Positions 1 to 8,160 of a stretch of DNA of 18,564 nucleotides are shown here, piece by piece. The notes beneath the pieces are model-generated. The model was given only the letters and a program-made list of their open reading frames with translations. It did no database searches and was not told the DNA's origin. Each line of letters starts with the position of its first letter. Position 1 is the first letter of the stretch. Position numbers and translations under genes: made by a program. The stretch is from Gammaproteobacteria bacterium. GTDB lineage: Bacteria; Pseudomonadota; Gammaproteobacteria; SZUA-152. The stretch covers positions 1 through 18,564 of the forward strand of contig JAUVNZ010000005.1 of the NCBI GenBank assembly GCA_030599435.1, written 5' to 3'.

Positions 1-556
1 GTCGGATACCACGGGCATAGATTCGATCACCCGCACCAGAAATCAGACGGCTGTCTTTACTTGATACGATATAAGCCGCATTTTCCACTTCACTTTCACT
101 TAACACTCTGGGCTGTCCAAGGAACTGTTGAATAGCGTTCAACGGAATGGTCGCAATGGGTGCATCAACTCGTAATGTCCGCACCTGCGGTGATAGCTTA
201 TTAACACCTTGTTGTGGCGTCATTTTAATTTGAGGTGCGCCACGGCTAACCTTCAAAATAGGTTTCCCTGAAGCGTCGTATTCCAGATAAACCACATCAC
301 CAGGATAAATCAGATGTGGGTTTTTAATTTGTGGGTTGTAACTCCAAACCTCGGGCCAGCGCCAGGGGCTTTCCAGAAATTTAGCGGAGATATCCCAGAG
401 GGTGTCACCTTTAACAACGGTATATTTATCGGGATGATCTTTTCTCAGCTTAACCACATCGGCTGTTGCTGAAGATGCGCCTAACATAAATACGAAGGCA
501 CCAAGTAAAAGGATCACTAGTCCCAGATGCTTCTTTTTCGACTTAGTTATCGACAT
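1..556 (-). CDS. LysM-domain cell-wall-binding protein, N-terminal part
   Basis: Leftward reading frame open to the window edge; about 185 residues are visible and the C-terminus is missing. From the ATG at 556 the protein begins with a lysine-rich stretch (SKKKH), a hydrophobic segment at about residues 11-26 and a likely signal-peptidase site after SSATA near residue 32. A LysM domain follows at about residues 44-92 (YTVVKGDTLWDIS, then WPEVWSYNP and LIYPGDVVYL). LysM modules bind peptidoglycan glycan chains, so the mature protein should sit in the periplasm. An in-frame ATG at 607 would add 17 residues and has a GGAG 8 nt upstream; I prefer 556 because it gives a normal signal peptide and has a GAGGGA-like site. 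A LysM gene divergent from def-fmt-rsmB is a common gammaproteobacterial arrangement. Family call is firm; the downstream domain and exact role are not visible. Confidence 0.88.
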   Translation of the reverse strand, partial: MSITKSKKKHLGLVILLLGAFVFMLGASSATADVVKLRKDHPDKYTVVKGDTLWDISAKFLESPWRWPEVWSYNPQIKNPHLIYPGDVVYLEYDASGKPILKVSRGAPQIKMTPQQGVNKLSPQVRTLRVDAPIATIPLNAIQQFLGQPRVLSESEVENAAYIVSSKDSRLISGAGDRIYARGIR

Positions 557-735
557 CGTCGTGCCCGTCCCTCTGGTTATCGGTTTTTGCGAGTGTAGTC
601 GAATCATGCGTTAGACTCCAGTGATCGTTCTTTAAATTACAAGTTAAATAAGCAGGTAAATTAACAGGATAGGATCAGGACCTCTGCCTTATTTTAGTTT
701 TTACAACCCGATCCCATCGTCAACAAAAAACCTGA

Positions 736-766
736 ATGACAGCAAAAGGGTTTCCTTTGATATAAT
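736..766 (+). promoter_or_regulatory. Candidate sigma-70 promoter of the def-fmt-rsmB block
   Basis: An exact TATAAT lies at 761-766 and is preceded by TG plus one base (758-760), giving a consensus extended -10. A -35-like ATGACA (5 of 6 matches to TTGACA) lies at 736-741 with a 19-bp spacer, longer than ideal but tolerable with an extended -10. Transcription would start near 773, leaving about 25 nt before the ATG at 798 and about 49 nt before the ATG at 822. Prediction from sequence only. Confidence 0.7.
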
Positions 767-821
767 GTCGGCAGCAATCATCATATCTTTTGCCTGAATG
801 AGTGAATTTGAACACGGTCAC

Positions 822-1325
822 ATGTCTTTACTTGAAATATTACACTTTCCGGACCCCCGATTACGCCAAAAAGCGTCTCCAGTCGCTATGGTAGACGGGG
901 AAATACGGACTATTGTGGATAATATGTTCGAAACCATGTATTCCGCCCCGGGCATAGGTTTAGCGGCCGTGCAGGTCAACATTTTGAAGCAGATCATCGT
1001 TATCGATATCTCAGAGGACAAAAAACAACCATTTTGCCTCATAAACCCCGAGATACTTGAAAGCCACGGGGAAGAAAAAATGGAAGAGGGCTGCCTATCT
1101 GTGCCCGGGATCTATGAGAAGGTGAAACGAGCTGAATCCATTAGGGTTCGTTATCTGGATCGGGAAGGTAAAACCATTGAGAATGATATCAGCGGCCTGC
1201 TTGCCGTGTGTATCCAACATGAAATTGACCACCTCGAGGGCAAGTTATTTGTGGACTACCTGTCCGAGATGAAGCGCAACCGGATACGAAAAAAACTGGA
1301 AAAAATGCGCCAGCACACACTATAA
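822..1325 (+). CDS. def: Peptide deformylase
   Basis: Removes the N-formyl group from nascent polypeptides in the cytosol using a bound divalent metal. All three family motifs are present: GIGLAAVQ (residues 44-51), EGCLS (89-93, metal-ligand Cys91) and QHEIDH (132-137, ligands His133 and His137, catalytic Glu134). These positions are one off those of E. coli Def (Cys90, His132, His136). I chose the ATG at 822, giving 167 residues beginning [15 protein letters not shown], because it aligns with the E. coli N-terminus (169 residues). An in-frame ATG at 798 would add eight residues unlike the family, and neither start has a strong Shine-Dalgarno. The gene is first in a rightward block with fmt 100 bp downstream, the classic def-fmt pair. 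The 1326-1425 gap shows only a weak 5-bp hairpin near 1364-1378. Confidence 0.96.
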   Translation: MSLLEILHFPDPRLRQKASPVAMVDGEIRTIVDNMFETMYSAPGIGLAAVQVNILKQIIVIDISEDKKQPFCLINPEILESHGEEKMEEGCLSVPGIYEKVKRAESIRVRYLDREGKTIENDISGLLAVCIQHEIDHLEGKLFVDYLSEMKRNRIRKKLEKMRQHTL

Positions 1326-1425
1326 ACACTCATTTTGTGAGCACGCTTTGTGGACAAAAGGGTCGATGAAAAACATCGCCATTTCCTCAACCTGACTAAA
1401 AACTGAGCAAAAAGGAGTTACCGCT

Positions 1426-2364
1426 GTGAAGCATGGTTTGAAAATCCTGTTTGCTGGTACACCAGAATTCGCCGCAGTTTGCCTGAAAGCCTTACTGGAC
1501 TCTGAGCACGAGATTACTGCTGTCTACACTCAGCCAGACAGACCTGCGGGCCGAGGACGCAAGCTCACTGCCAGTCCGGTGAAAACACTAGCACTGGAAC
1601 ATGACTTAACCGTGGTCCAGCCAATAAGCCTGAAAGACACCGATGTCCAGCAGGAGCTGGCAAACTGGCAGGCAGACCTGATGGTGGTCGTAGCCTATGG
1701 CCTGATTCTGCCCGAGCCTGTGTTGATGGCGCCAAGGCTTGGATGCATTAATGTACACGCCTCTTTGCTACCAAAATGGCGTGGTGCGGCGCCCATCCAG
1801 AGAGCCATCCTCGCAGGAGACGGCCAGACTGGTGTCACCATCATGCAAATGGATGCGGGACTGGATACCGGTGGCATGCTGCAGAAAGTAACATGCCCTA
1901 TCAATCCGAGTGATACCGCAGAAATCCTGCACGATAAGTTGGCTACACTGGGGGCCAAGGCCTTGCTTGAAAGCCTGCCAGGTTTGTCTGCCGGGATCCT
2001 TAAACCCGAAGCACAGGATGAAACCCAGGCCTCTTATGCGGAAAAACTACAAAAATCCGAAGCCGAGCTGGACTGGCAACAAAATGCAGAGTTTCTGGCT
2101 CACCAGGTGTGGGGCTTTAACCCCTGGCCGGTAGCGTTTACTCGCTACAACAATCAAAATTTGCGCATCTGGATGGCAATTCCCATCAGTTCCAGCAATG
2201 AGGGCAAACCAGGCGAGGTAGTTGCAGAGTCCCGCGAAGGCATCGATGTACAAACCGGGGATGGTTTATTACGTTTACAACAGTTGCAGCTACCCGGAGG
2301 CAAAGTCTTAGCTGCCGATCAATTTCTAAATGCTCACAGTCTGCTGGGAACGCAACTAGGTTGA
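1426..2364 (+). CDS. fmt: Methionyl-tRNA formyltransferase
   Basis: Transfers a formyl group from 10-formyltetrahydrofolate to the methionine on initiator tRNA, the step opposite to Def. The protein has 312 residues (E. coli 315). The N-terminal catalytic domain carries the conserved Asn109, His111 and Asp147, offset by three from the E. coli Asn106/His108/Asp144 triad, within [18 protein letters not shown] and GLDTG. The C-terminal tRNA-binding domain shows WGFNPWPVA at about residues 228-236. The start codon is GTG at 1426, supported by an AAGGAG-type ribosome site at 1412-1417 with an 8-nt spacer. rsmB follows 28 bp after the stop, so co-transcription with def and rsmB is likely. Nothing about the protein is unusual. 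Confidence 0.97.
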   Translation: MKHGLKILFAGTPEFAAVCLKALLDSEHEITAVYTQPDRPAGRGRKLTASPVKTLALEHDLTVVQPISLKDTDVQQELANWQADLMVVVAYGLILPEPVLMAPRLGCINVHASLLPKWRGAAPIQRAILAGDGQTGVTIMQMDAGLDTGGMLQKVTCPINPSDTAEILHDKLATLGAKALLESLPGLSAGILKPEAQDETQASYAEKLQKSEAELDWQQNAEFLAHQVWGFNPWPVAFTRYNNQNLRIWMAIPISSSNEGKPGEVVAESREGIDVQTGDGLLRLQQLQLPGGKVLAADQFLNAHSLLGTQLG

Positions 2365-2392
2365 TTGCACCTTCGCAGCAGCGCATTAAGTT

Positions 2393-3688
2393 ATGAATCC
2401 CAGAGCCGTCGCTGCCCGAATTCTCGACCAGGTCTGTTTTCAGGGTCGCTCCTTGTCCCAGGTGTTGGCTCAAACTCTGGACAATCTTCCGGACAAAACC
2501 CAAAACCCCTTGATTCAGGAAATCTGTTATGGGGTTCTTCGAGATTACCCGCGGCTATTGAGCATTACTGAAGGCCTGCTGAAAAAACCCTTCAAAGCCA
2601 AAGATGGTGATATACAAAGCTTACTCCTTGTTGGTTTGTACCAGCTCATTGCCATGCGTGTGCCTGACCATGCCGCAGTTTCTGAAACGGTTGCAGCAAC
2701 CAGGGATCTGAAAAAACCCTGGGCACGCGCTCTAGCAAACGCCGTGCTACGCAATTTTTTACGGGAAAAGGATCAAAGAATAAAACAGGCTGAACAATCT
2801 GAAGAGGTTTGTTGGGCACATCCCCAGTGGCTGATAAATGAAGTTCGAGCAGCCTGGCCAGACCAATGGCAGGAAATACTAACAGCCAATAACCAGCGAC
2901 CACCCATGACCCTGAGGGTTAATCTCTCCAGAAATAGCACTGAAGACTATCTGGCGGAGCTTGCTGCAGCTGATATTGCAGCTCAAGCGTCTGCGACCGT
3001 TAATAGCGCTTTGCAACTAGCACAGCCTATGGATGTGGCCAATTTGCCGGGTTTTACCGAGGGACGAGCATCGGTACAGGATGCAGCAGCCCAATTGGCA
3101 GCAAGTTTGCTAAAACTGGAATCTGGCCAACGGGTATTGGATGTCTGTGCAGCGCCAGGCGGCAAAACAAGCCATATTCTGGAAACAGCCGACGTGAATC
3201 TGACAGCCGTGGATGTGGATGCCAAACGTCTGGAAAAGGTGGGCCAGAATCTGCAACGGCTTGGGCAAACTGCCCAGCTTTTGGTGGGTGATGCCAGGGA
3301 ACCAAATACCTGGTGGGACAGACAAACCTTTGATCGTATTCTGCTGGATGCACCCTGTTCTGCCACCGGGGTCATTCGACGCCATCCTGATATAAAAGTC
3401 CTTCGGCGTGCCGCAGACATAACATCTTTGGTGGAATTGCAGGCGCAAATACTTAATGCTGTATGGCTCTTGCTTAAGCCTGGGGGTATGCTGCTCTATG
3501 CTACGTGCTCCATATTACCTCGTGAGAATAGTGAGCAGGTCGAAGCCTTTATAAAAAATTGCCTGGATGCCACACCAGTTTCAATTGATGCTGACTGGGG
3601 ACACGTATCAGGCGCAGGCCGTCAAATCCTGCCCGGACAAAACGGAATGGATGGATTTTATTACGCATGTCTGAAAAAACACTCCTGA
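2393..3688 (+). CDS. rsmB: 16S rRNA (cytosine-967-C5)-methyltransferase
   Basis: Methylates C967 of 16S rRNA using S-adenosylmethionine. The 431 residues (E. coli RsmB 429) divide into an N-terminal NusB-like RNA-binding domain (about 1-135) and a C-terminal Rossmann methyltransferase domain (about 145-430). The SAM-binding motif LDVCAAPGGKTS lies at 249-260. The two family cysteines are Cys322 in DAPCSATG (general acid/release, motif IV) and Cys372 in ATCSILPREN (nucleophile, motif VI). Acidic motifs VDVD (273-276) and GDA (299-301) also fit SAM binding. The start ATG at 2393 gives a canonical N-terminus (MNPRAVAARILDQV). Its last 22 bases overlap the start of the following membrane-protein gene in another frame, suggesting translational coupling. 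Confidence 0.97.
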   Translation: MNPRAVAARILDQVCFQGRSLSQVLAQTLDNLPDKTQNPLIQEICYGVLRDYPRLLSITEGLLKKPFKAKDGDIQSLLLVGLYQLIAMRVPDHAAVSETVAATRDLKKPWARALANAVLRNFLREKDQRIKQAEQSEEVCWAHPQWLINEVRAAWPDQWQEILTANNQRPPMTLRVNLSRNSTEDYLAELAAADIAAQASATVNSALQLAQPMDVANLPGFTEGRASVQDAAAQLAASLLKLESGQRVLDVCAAPGGKTSHILETADVNLTAVDVDAKRLEKVGQNLQRLGQTAQLLVGDAREPNTWWDRQTFDRILLDAPCSATGVIRRHPDIKVLRRAADITSLVELQAQILNAVWLLLKPGGMLLYATCSILPRENSEQVEAFIKNCLDATPVSIDADWGHVSGAGRQILPGQNGMDGFYYACLKKHS

Positions 3689-4341
3689 TAAAAATCCCTT
3701 TTCAACACACTTTCCTGCCTCTTGCCGGGAAGAAGGGTTTGAGTGCCTCTAATGTTAACTTTTGGGTTAATTCCCGGCAGTTAACGTCAGTCTGCCTGTG
3801 GATTTGTTTAATCATTTTCTGGACTACTCCAGCTTCTGCCCAATCATTTACTGTTAAAAATGCAAAAACCGTATTGGTAGATAAAGTCTACCGTCTGGAT
3901 GCCAGTCTCAAATACCAATTTCCACCAAAAGCATTAAAAGCACTGGAAAATGGTGTGACACTTATCCTGGCACTGGATATTGAAGTCATAAGAAAACGGC
4001 GGTACATGTGGGATGAAGACATCGCATCTCTGGAACAACGTTACGAAATTCAATACCTGGCGCTGACAGATCAATACCTGTTGAGTAATAAAAACAGCGG
4101 CTCACAGTTTGTTTATTCAACGCTGGATGAAGCGCTTGCCACTCTCGAAAAAATTGATGGCCTGCCCATCATTGATGCTCACTTACTCGATAACAATGAA
4201 CACTACATGGTTCAGGTTCGTTCCCGACTGGATTTTAACAGTCTGCCTGCCCCATTACGTTTAAAAGCCTATTTTTCTAATGACTGGTGGCTTACCAGTG
4301 GCTGGTATTCGTGGGATCTAACGGGCCAAAATAGTGAGTAA
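3667..4341 (+). CDS. DUF4390-type secreted or membrane-anchored protein of unknown function
   Basis: 224-residue protein with one hydrophobic segment at about residues 41-53 ending in PASAQS, which looks like a signal peptide (cleavage near residue 58) or membrane anchor. The rest is soluble, predicted mostly beta, with the segment IEVIRKRRYMWDEDIA (105-120) and a C-terminal NDWWLTSGWYSWDL (205-218). These features and its place between rsmB and ntrY match proteins annotated as DUF4390; I base this on remembered context and motifs, not a search. The n-region of about 40 residues before the hydrophobic core is unusually long. The only in-frame alternative is a TTG at 3739 with a purine-rich stretch too close to it, so I keep ATG 3667, which overlaps rsmB by 22 nt. 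The ntrY-like gene starts 18 bp downstream. A periplasmic role linked to the NtrY sensor is inference only. Confidence 0.78.
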   Translation: MSEKTLLIKIPFQHTFLPLAGKKGLSASNVNFWVNSRQLTSVCLWICLIIFWTTPASAQSFTVKNAKTVLVDKVYRLDASLKYQFPPKALKALENGVTLILALDIEVIRKRRYMWDEDIASLEQRYEIQYLALTDQYLLSNKNSGSQFVYSTLDEALATLEKIDGLPIIDAHLLDNNEHYMVQVRSRLDFNSLPAPLRLKAYFSNDWWLTSGWYSWDLTGQNSE

Positions 4342-4359
4342 GAGACTGAGCATAAAACA

Positions 4360-6591
4360 ATGATGGATAAATTCACCAAGCTGTTACGACGAGTCTCAAA
4401 CAGTGTTATCCCTGTTGTGGTAATGGCTCTGTTCATGCTGACTTCATTGTGGCTGCTAAGTGCAGCTACAGAAAATTCCAGCCAATTTGGCCGCATGCAT
4501 GTCGTGCTGGTTTTCATCAACATTCTTGGTTTAATTGTATTAGTCGGTCTTATTGGCGTAAACGTAGTACGGTTGGTCAGGCAGTATCAGCGTTCAGCCA
4601 CTGGCTCAAAGCTGACCGCAAAACTCGTGGCAATTTTTGTTGTTATGGCGTTTATACCTGTCTCTATTGTCTTTTATTTCTCATTAGGTTTTTTACAAAG
4701 AGGAATTGATAGCTGGTTTGATGTTCGTGTGGAACGCGCTATGGATGATGCGCTTGAGCTTGGTCGCTCTTCCCTTGATATGCGCATGCGTGGATTATTA
4801 AAGCAAACGCGCGGTATGGCATCGGATATCAGCGAAGTACCAAACGCTATAGTGTTATTCAATCTTAATGAACTGCGTGACCAAAGTGCTGCCAGCGAAC
4901 TAACATTAATGACTCAAAGCGGCCGGATAATTGCCTCATCAAGCGCAAACCCAATGGTGATCATTCCGCACCGACCAGGTGATGCAGTATTATCCGAGGT
5001 ACGGCAAAACAATAGCTATGTTGGCCTTGCGCCTGTGGGTGATCTGGGTTTGCACATTCGCGTTGCAGTAAGCGTCGACCGTCCGGAAGCAAGTATTGAC
5101 CCGCTTCTTTTGTTTGTTCTGTATCCAGTTGAAAACCGCATCAGCCTGTTAACAGACAATGTGCAGTCCGCCTACGCAAAATACAAAGAGCTGGTTTTTC
5201 TTCGCGGCCCATTAAAACAAAGCTTCAGCTTCACTCTAATACTAGTTGTATTAGTCACTTTGTTATCCGCAGTATGGGCAGCTTTTTTCTTTGCACAACG
5301 CCTGGTTGCTCCTATACGCATCCTGGCAATAGGCACCAAAGCGGTAGCGGCAGGTAATTATCATAAAAAGTTACCTGTCACACAAAATGACGAACTGGGT
5401 GCATTGGTTGAATCGTTTGTTGATATGACCAATAAAATTTCTACTGCTCAGGATGAAGTAAAACAAAGTCAGCAACAGGCACAACGTGAACGGGCTTACC
5501 TTGGGGCTGTCCTGGGTCGTTTGTCATCAGGCGTAATAACGCTTGATAAAAATCAAACGGTACGCGCCGTTAATACTGCAGCAAGTCAAATTCTTGCAGT
5601 GAATGCAGAAACCACAAAAGGCCAGCACCTAAACCAACTACAAATGGAAAACCCGGAAACAAAAGCTTTTGTACAAGCCCTGATTTCGCACATTGATGAC
5701 AAAACGGACGACTGGCGAGAAGAGGTAACACTGCTTGGCACAACAGGGCACAGAACACTTATGTGTCAGGGCTCTCGGCTACCTGCTATTAAGGGCATGT
5801 CCGCGGGTTTTGTTGTTGTATTTGATGACATCACTACGTTGATTGAAGCACAACGTAGTTCTGCATGGGGTGAAGTGGCACAACGGCTTGCGCATGAAAT
5901 TAAAAACCCATTAACGCCCATACAATTGTCTGCTGAACGTTTAAGACACAAATACCTTGAAACAATGTCACCAGAAGATTCAGAAATCCTTGACCGTTCA
6001 ACACATACCATCGTTCAACAGGTGCAGGCTTTGAAAGAAATGGTGCAGGCTTTTTCCGAGTATGCCCGTACACCAAAACTACATATGCAGCCACTATCCA
6101 TAGAAACAATCACTAATGAAGTGCTGGATCTATACCGCGGAGATGAACAAAACATTGAGATCAATTTCCATGCTTCACATGACATCCCTGATGTAGAAGC
6201 AGACCCCGGGCGCATACGTCAATTACTGCATAACTTAATACGTAACGCCATAGAATCCTTGACTCAGGATAAGGTTGGCCAAATAAGTCTGTCTCTTTCC
6301 AGTTTAGAGCTTCAATCAAAACAATATGTTGAGCTACGTGTGCAAGATAATGGGGCAGGCATCCCCGACAATATGATGGAAAAACTATTCGAGCCATATG
6401 CAACTAGCAAACCTAAAGGTAGTGGACTTGGTCTCGCAGTAGTCAAACGAATCATTGAAGAACACTCAGGAATTTTATTTGCCGAAAATATAGAGAAAGG
6501 AGGTGCATGTATTATTATAAGAATACCTGTACTTGAATCTGCCTCAAACAAACATAAGGTAGTTAACCTTCAACAATTTGGAAACTCATGA
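4360..6591 (+). CDS. ntrY: NtrY-like membrane sensor histidine kinase
   Basis: 743-residue sensor kinase of the inner membrane. I see transmembrane segments at about 16-36, 46-71, 86-111 and 288-312, with the loop at 112-287 predicted to face the periplasm. Then come HAMP (about 313-365), a PAS-like region (about 378-495), a HisKA domain with His512 in AHEIKNPLTP, and a HATPase_c domain with N-box HNLIRNA (624-630), G1 DNGAGIP (663-669) and G2 GSGLGL (687-692). All catalytic motifs look intact. Three N-terminal segments, a large periplasmic loop, HAMP and PAS in this order is the NtrY layout. The ligand is unknown; NtrY homologues have been linked to nitrogen or redox/respiratory control, and nothing here decides between these. 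ATGs at 4360 and 4363 are equally possible. The stop overlaps the ntrX-like start as ATGA, so the pair is translationally coupled. Confidence 0.9.
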   Translation: MMDKFTKLLRRVSNSVIPVVVMALFMLTSLWLLSAATENSSQFGRMHVVLVFINILGLIVLVGLIGVNVVRLVRQYQRSATGSKLTAKLVAIFVVMAFIPVSIVFYFSLGFLQRGIDSWFDVRVERAMDDALELGRSSLDMRMRGLLKQTRGMASDISEVPNAIVLFNLNELRDQSAASELTLMTQSGRIIASSSANPMVIIPHRPGDAVLSEVRQNNSYVGLAPVGDLGLHIRVAVSVDRPEASIDPLLLFVLYPVENRISLLTDNVQSAYAKYKELVFLRGPLKQSFSFTLILVVLVTLLSAVWAAFFFAQRLVAPIRILAIGTKAVAAGNYHKKLPVTQNDELGALVESFVDMTNKISTAQDEVKQSQQQAQRERAYLGAVLGRLSSGVITLDKNQTVRAVNTAASQILAVNAETTKGQHLNQLQMENPETKAFVQALISHIDDKTDDWREEVTLLGTTGHRTLMCQGSRLPAIKGMSAGFVVVFDDITTLIEAQRSSAWGEVAQRLAHEIKNPLTPIQLSAERLRHKYLETMSPEDSEILDRSTHTIVQQVQALKEMVQAFSEYARTPKLHMQPLSIETITNEVLDLYRGDEQNIEINFHASHDIPDVEADPGRIRQLLHNLIRNAIESLTQDKVGQISLSLSSLELQSKQYVELRVQDNGAGIPDNMMEKLFEPYATSKPKGSGLGLAVVKRIIEEHSGILFAENIEKGGACIIIRIPVLESASNKHKVVNLQQFGNS

Positions 6592-7952
6592 AACCTCATA
6601 TTCTAGTTATTGATGACGAGCCTGACATTTGCTCAACAGTTAGAAGCATTCTTGAAGATGAGGGTTATGTCGTTTCTGTTGCAGAAAACGGCGAGTCTGC
6701 ACGAAATATTGTGCGCTCATCATCACCAGACCTTTTATTGCTTGATATCTGGATGCCAGACATAGATGGAATAAGTCTGTTAAAAGAATTCACCAACGAA
6801 ATCGCAATCAACGTGCCTGTAATTATGATGTCTGGACATGGAACAGTAGAAACTGCCGTGGAAGCTACACGCCTTGGAGCAAAAGATTTTATTGAAAAAC
6901 CCTTATCTCTGGCAAAACTTCTTCACACAGTGCAAAACGTTTTATCTGAATCGCCGCAACAACCACCTATCGAAACACAACATGCTGCTGCACCACCTGT
7001 TCCTCCAGTAGGGAAAAGCGTTCAGTTGCAATTATTACGTGAACACCTGGAACGTCTTGCGCATCACGACACTACTGTTTTATTCCATGGTGAGCCAGGG
7101 TGTGGGAAAACATTTTCTGCGAAATACCTTCACGCCAAAAGTTCTCGCAAAAAGGGGCCCTTTATCGATGTGCATACAAGCCTGTTTCGAGATGAGCAGG
7201 GCACAGCATTGCTTCTTGGATTGGAAAACAACGGCCGCATAATTCCAGGTTTTCTTGAACAGGCCGAAGGCGGGACTTTATTTCTTGATGATGTAGCAGA
7301 GCTCAACCAGGAAATGCAACAAAGTCTGTTTGCCGTACTAAGTACTGGTCAATGGGTGCGGGTTAATGGCAGTACGCCACAAAAACTCAATACACGTATC
7401 GTTTTTGCTACGCGCTATGACCTCAAAAAAGAAGTCGCGGCAGGTCGTTTTCGTGAGGACCTGTATCACCTACTGAATACTGTGCCCATCAATGTGCCCC
7501 CATTACGCGAACACATCGAAGATATAAGTGACCTCCTTCAATATTACGTCAATCATCTCGTTGACCAGGAAAATCTGCCCTACCGTACTTTTACAGTAGC
7601 CGCACAAAATCGGCTGCGTAACTACGAATGGCCAGGCAACATCCGCGAACTGGAAAATCTGGTCCGTCGGCTACTGGTACTGGGGCTGGATAATGAAATT
7701 GAGTCTGATGAAGTAGAAGCAGCCCTCAGCACCATTTCTCTACCCAGCTATAACATTGTTATGCCTGAATTTGATCTGCCATTGCGTCAAGCCAGGGAGC
7801 AATTTGAAAGAGCATATCTTGAGTACCAGCTACAACAGGCAGATGGTAATGTTGGCAAAGCAGCCAAGGCGGCGGGCGTGGAGCGCACACACCTATACCG
7901 AAAATTACGTGCATTGGGTATTGTTACCCGGCAAACTGCTCGAGAAAAATAA
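6588..7952 (+). CDS. ntrX: NtrX-like response regulator with degenerate AAA+ domain
   Basis: 454 residues, the expected partner of the overlapping kinase. The receiver domain (3-118) is complete: Asp9/Asp10, phospho-acceptor Asp53 (LLDIWMP), Ser82 and Lys104. A proline-rich linker (122-142) leads to an NtrC-type AAA+ domain (about 144-380) and a Fis-type helix-turn-helix (about 410-446, NVGKAAKAAGVERTHLYRKL). The AAA+ domain keeps a Walker A (GEPGCGKT, 168-175), GGTLFLD, one arginine of the FRED motif (Arg289) and WPGNIREL. However, the GAFTGA sigma-54 contact loop is absent, since residues 197-222 contain nothing like it. The Walker B acidic pair is Asp-Asp (234-235) instead of Asp-Glu, and the second conserved arginine (DLYxR) is Leu295. 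The protein probably binds DNA under phosphorylation control but is unlikely to activate sigma-54 polymerase. Some NtrC relatives, such as Rhodobacter capsulatus NtrC, act without sigma-54. Confidence 0.9.
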   Translation: MKPHILVIDDEPDICSTVRSILEDEGYVVSVAENGESARNIVRSSSPDLLLLDIWMPDIDGISLLKEFTNEIAINVPVIMMSGHGTVETAVEATRLGAKDFIEKPLSLAKLLHTVQNVLSESPQQPPIETQHAAAPPVPPVGKSVQLQLLREHLERLAHHDTTVLFHGEPGCGKTFSAKYLHAKSSRKKGPFIDVHTSLFRDEQGTALLLGLENNGRIIPGFLEQAEGGTLFLDDVAELNQEMQQSLFAVLSTGQWVRVNGSTPQKLNTRIVFATRYDLKKEVAAGRFREDLYHLLNTVPINVPPLREHIEDISDLLQYYVNHLVDQENLPYRTFTVAAQNRLRNYEWPGNIRELENLVRRLLVLGLDNEIESDEVEAALSTISLPSYNIVMPEFDLPLRQAREQFERAYLEYQLQQADGNVGKAAKAAGVERTHLYRKLRALGIVTRQTAREK

Positions 7953-8007
7953 CAGGCCTAACATTCTGTTAAAGAAAGCATTTAAAGAAAGTATTATAGA
8001 AATAACC

Positions 8008-8016
8008 TGCTACAAT
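8008..8016 (+). promoter_or_regulatory. Candidate extended -10 element upstream of trkA
   Basis: TGCTACAAT at 8008-8016 fits an extended -10 (TG, one base, then TACAAT, five of six matches to consensus). No good -35 is visible at 16-18 bp, which is common for extended -10 promoters. It lies about 145 bp before the trkA start in a 208-bp gap, consistent with trkAH having its own promoter. Immediately after the ntrX stop there is a weak AACAG/CTGTT inverted repeat (7951-7970) without a T-run, so read-through from ntrX remains possible. Confidence 0.35.
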
Positions 8017-8160
8017 CATGGCTATATATAGCAGAGTTCAATAGTTATGGTAATAATAAAGTATCTACGTTTTGGCAGTACTGAAAAATAAAAACAAACT
8101 ATCACATCGGCTACTTAAGCTAATGCAACACATCTCACCCACTCGGGTAAATACACTCAT

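Noticed and set aside
1364..1378. Hairpin CGATG-AAAAA-CATCG between def and fmt
   Set aside because: A five-base-pair stem without a T-run; not distinguishable from chance and not expected to stop transcription between two co-functional genes.
2983..3420. 145-codon leftward open frame inside rsmB
   Set aside because: Fully contained in rsmB, whose SAM-binding and cysteine motifs are intact; the opposite-strand translation is rich in Ser/Arg and has no recognisable domain.
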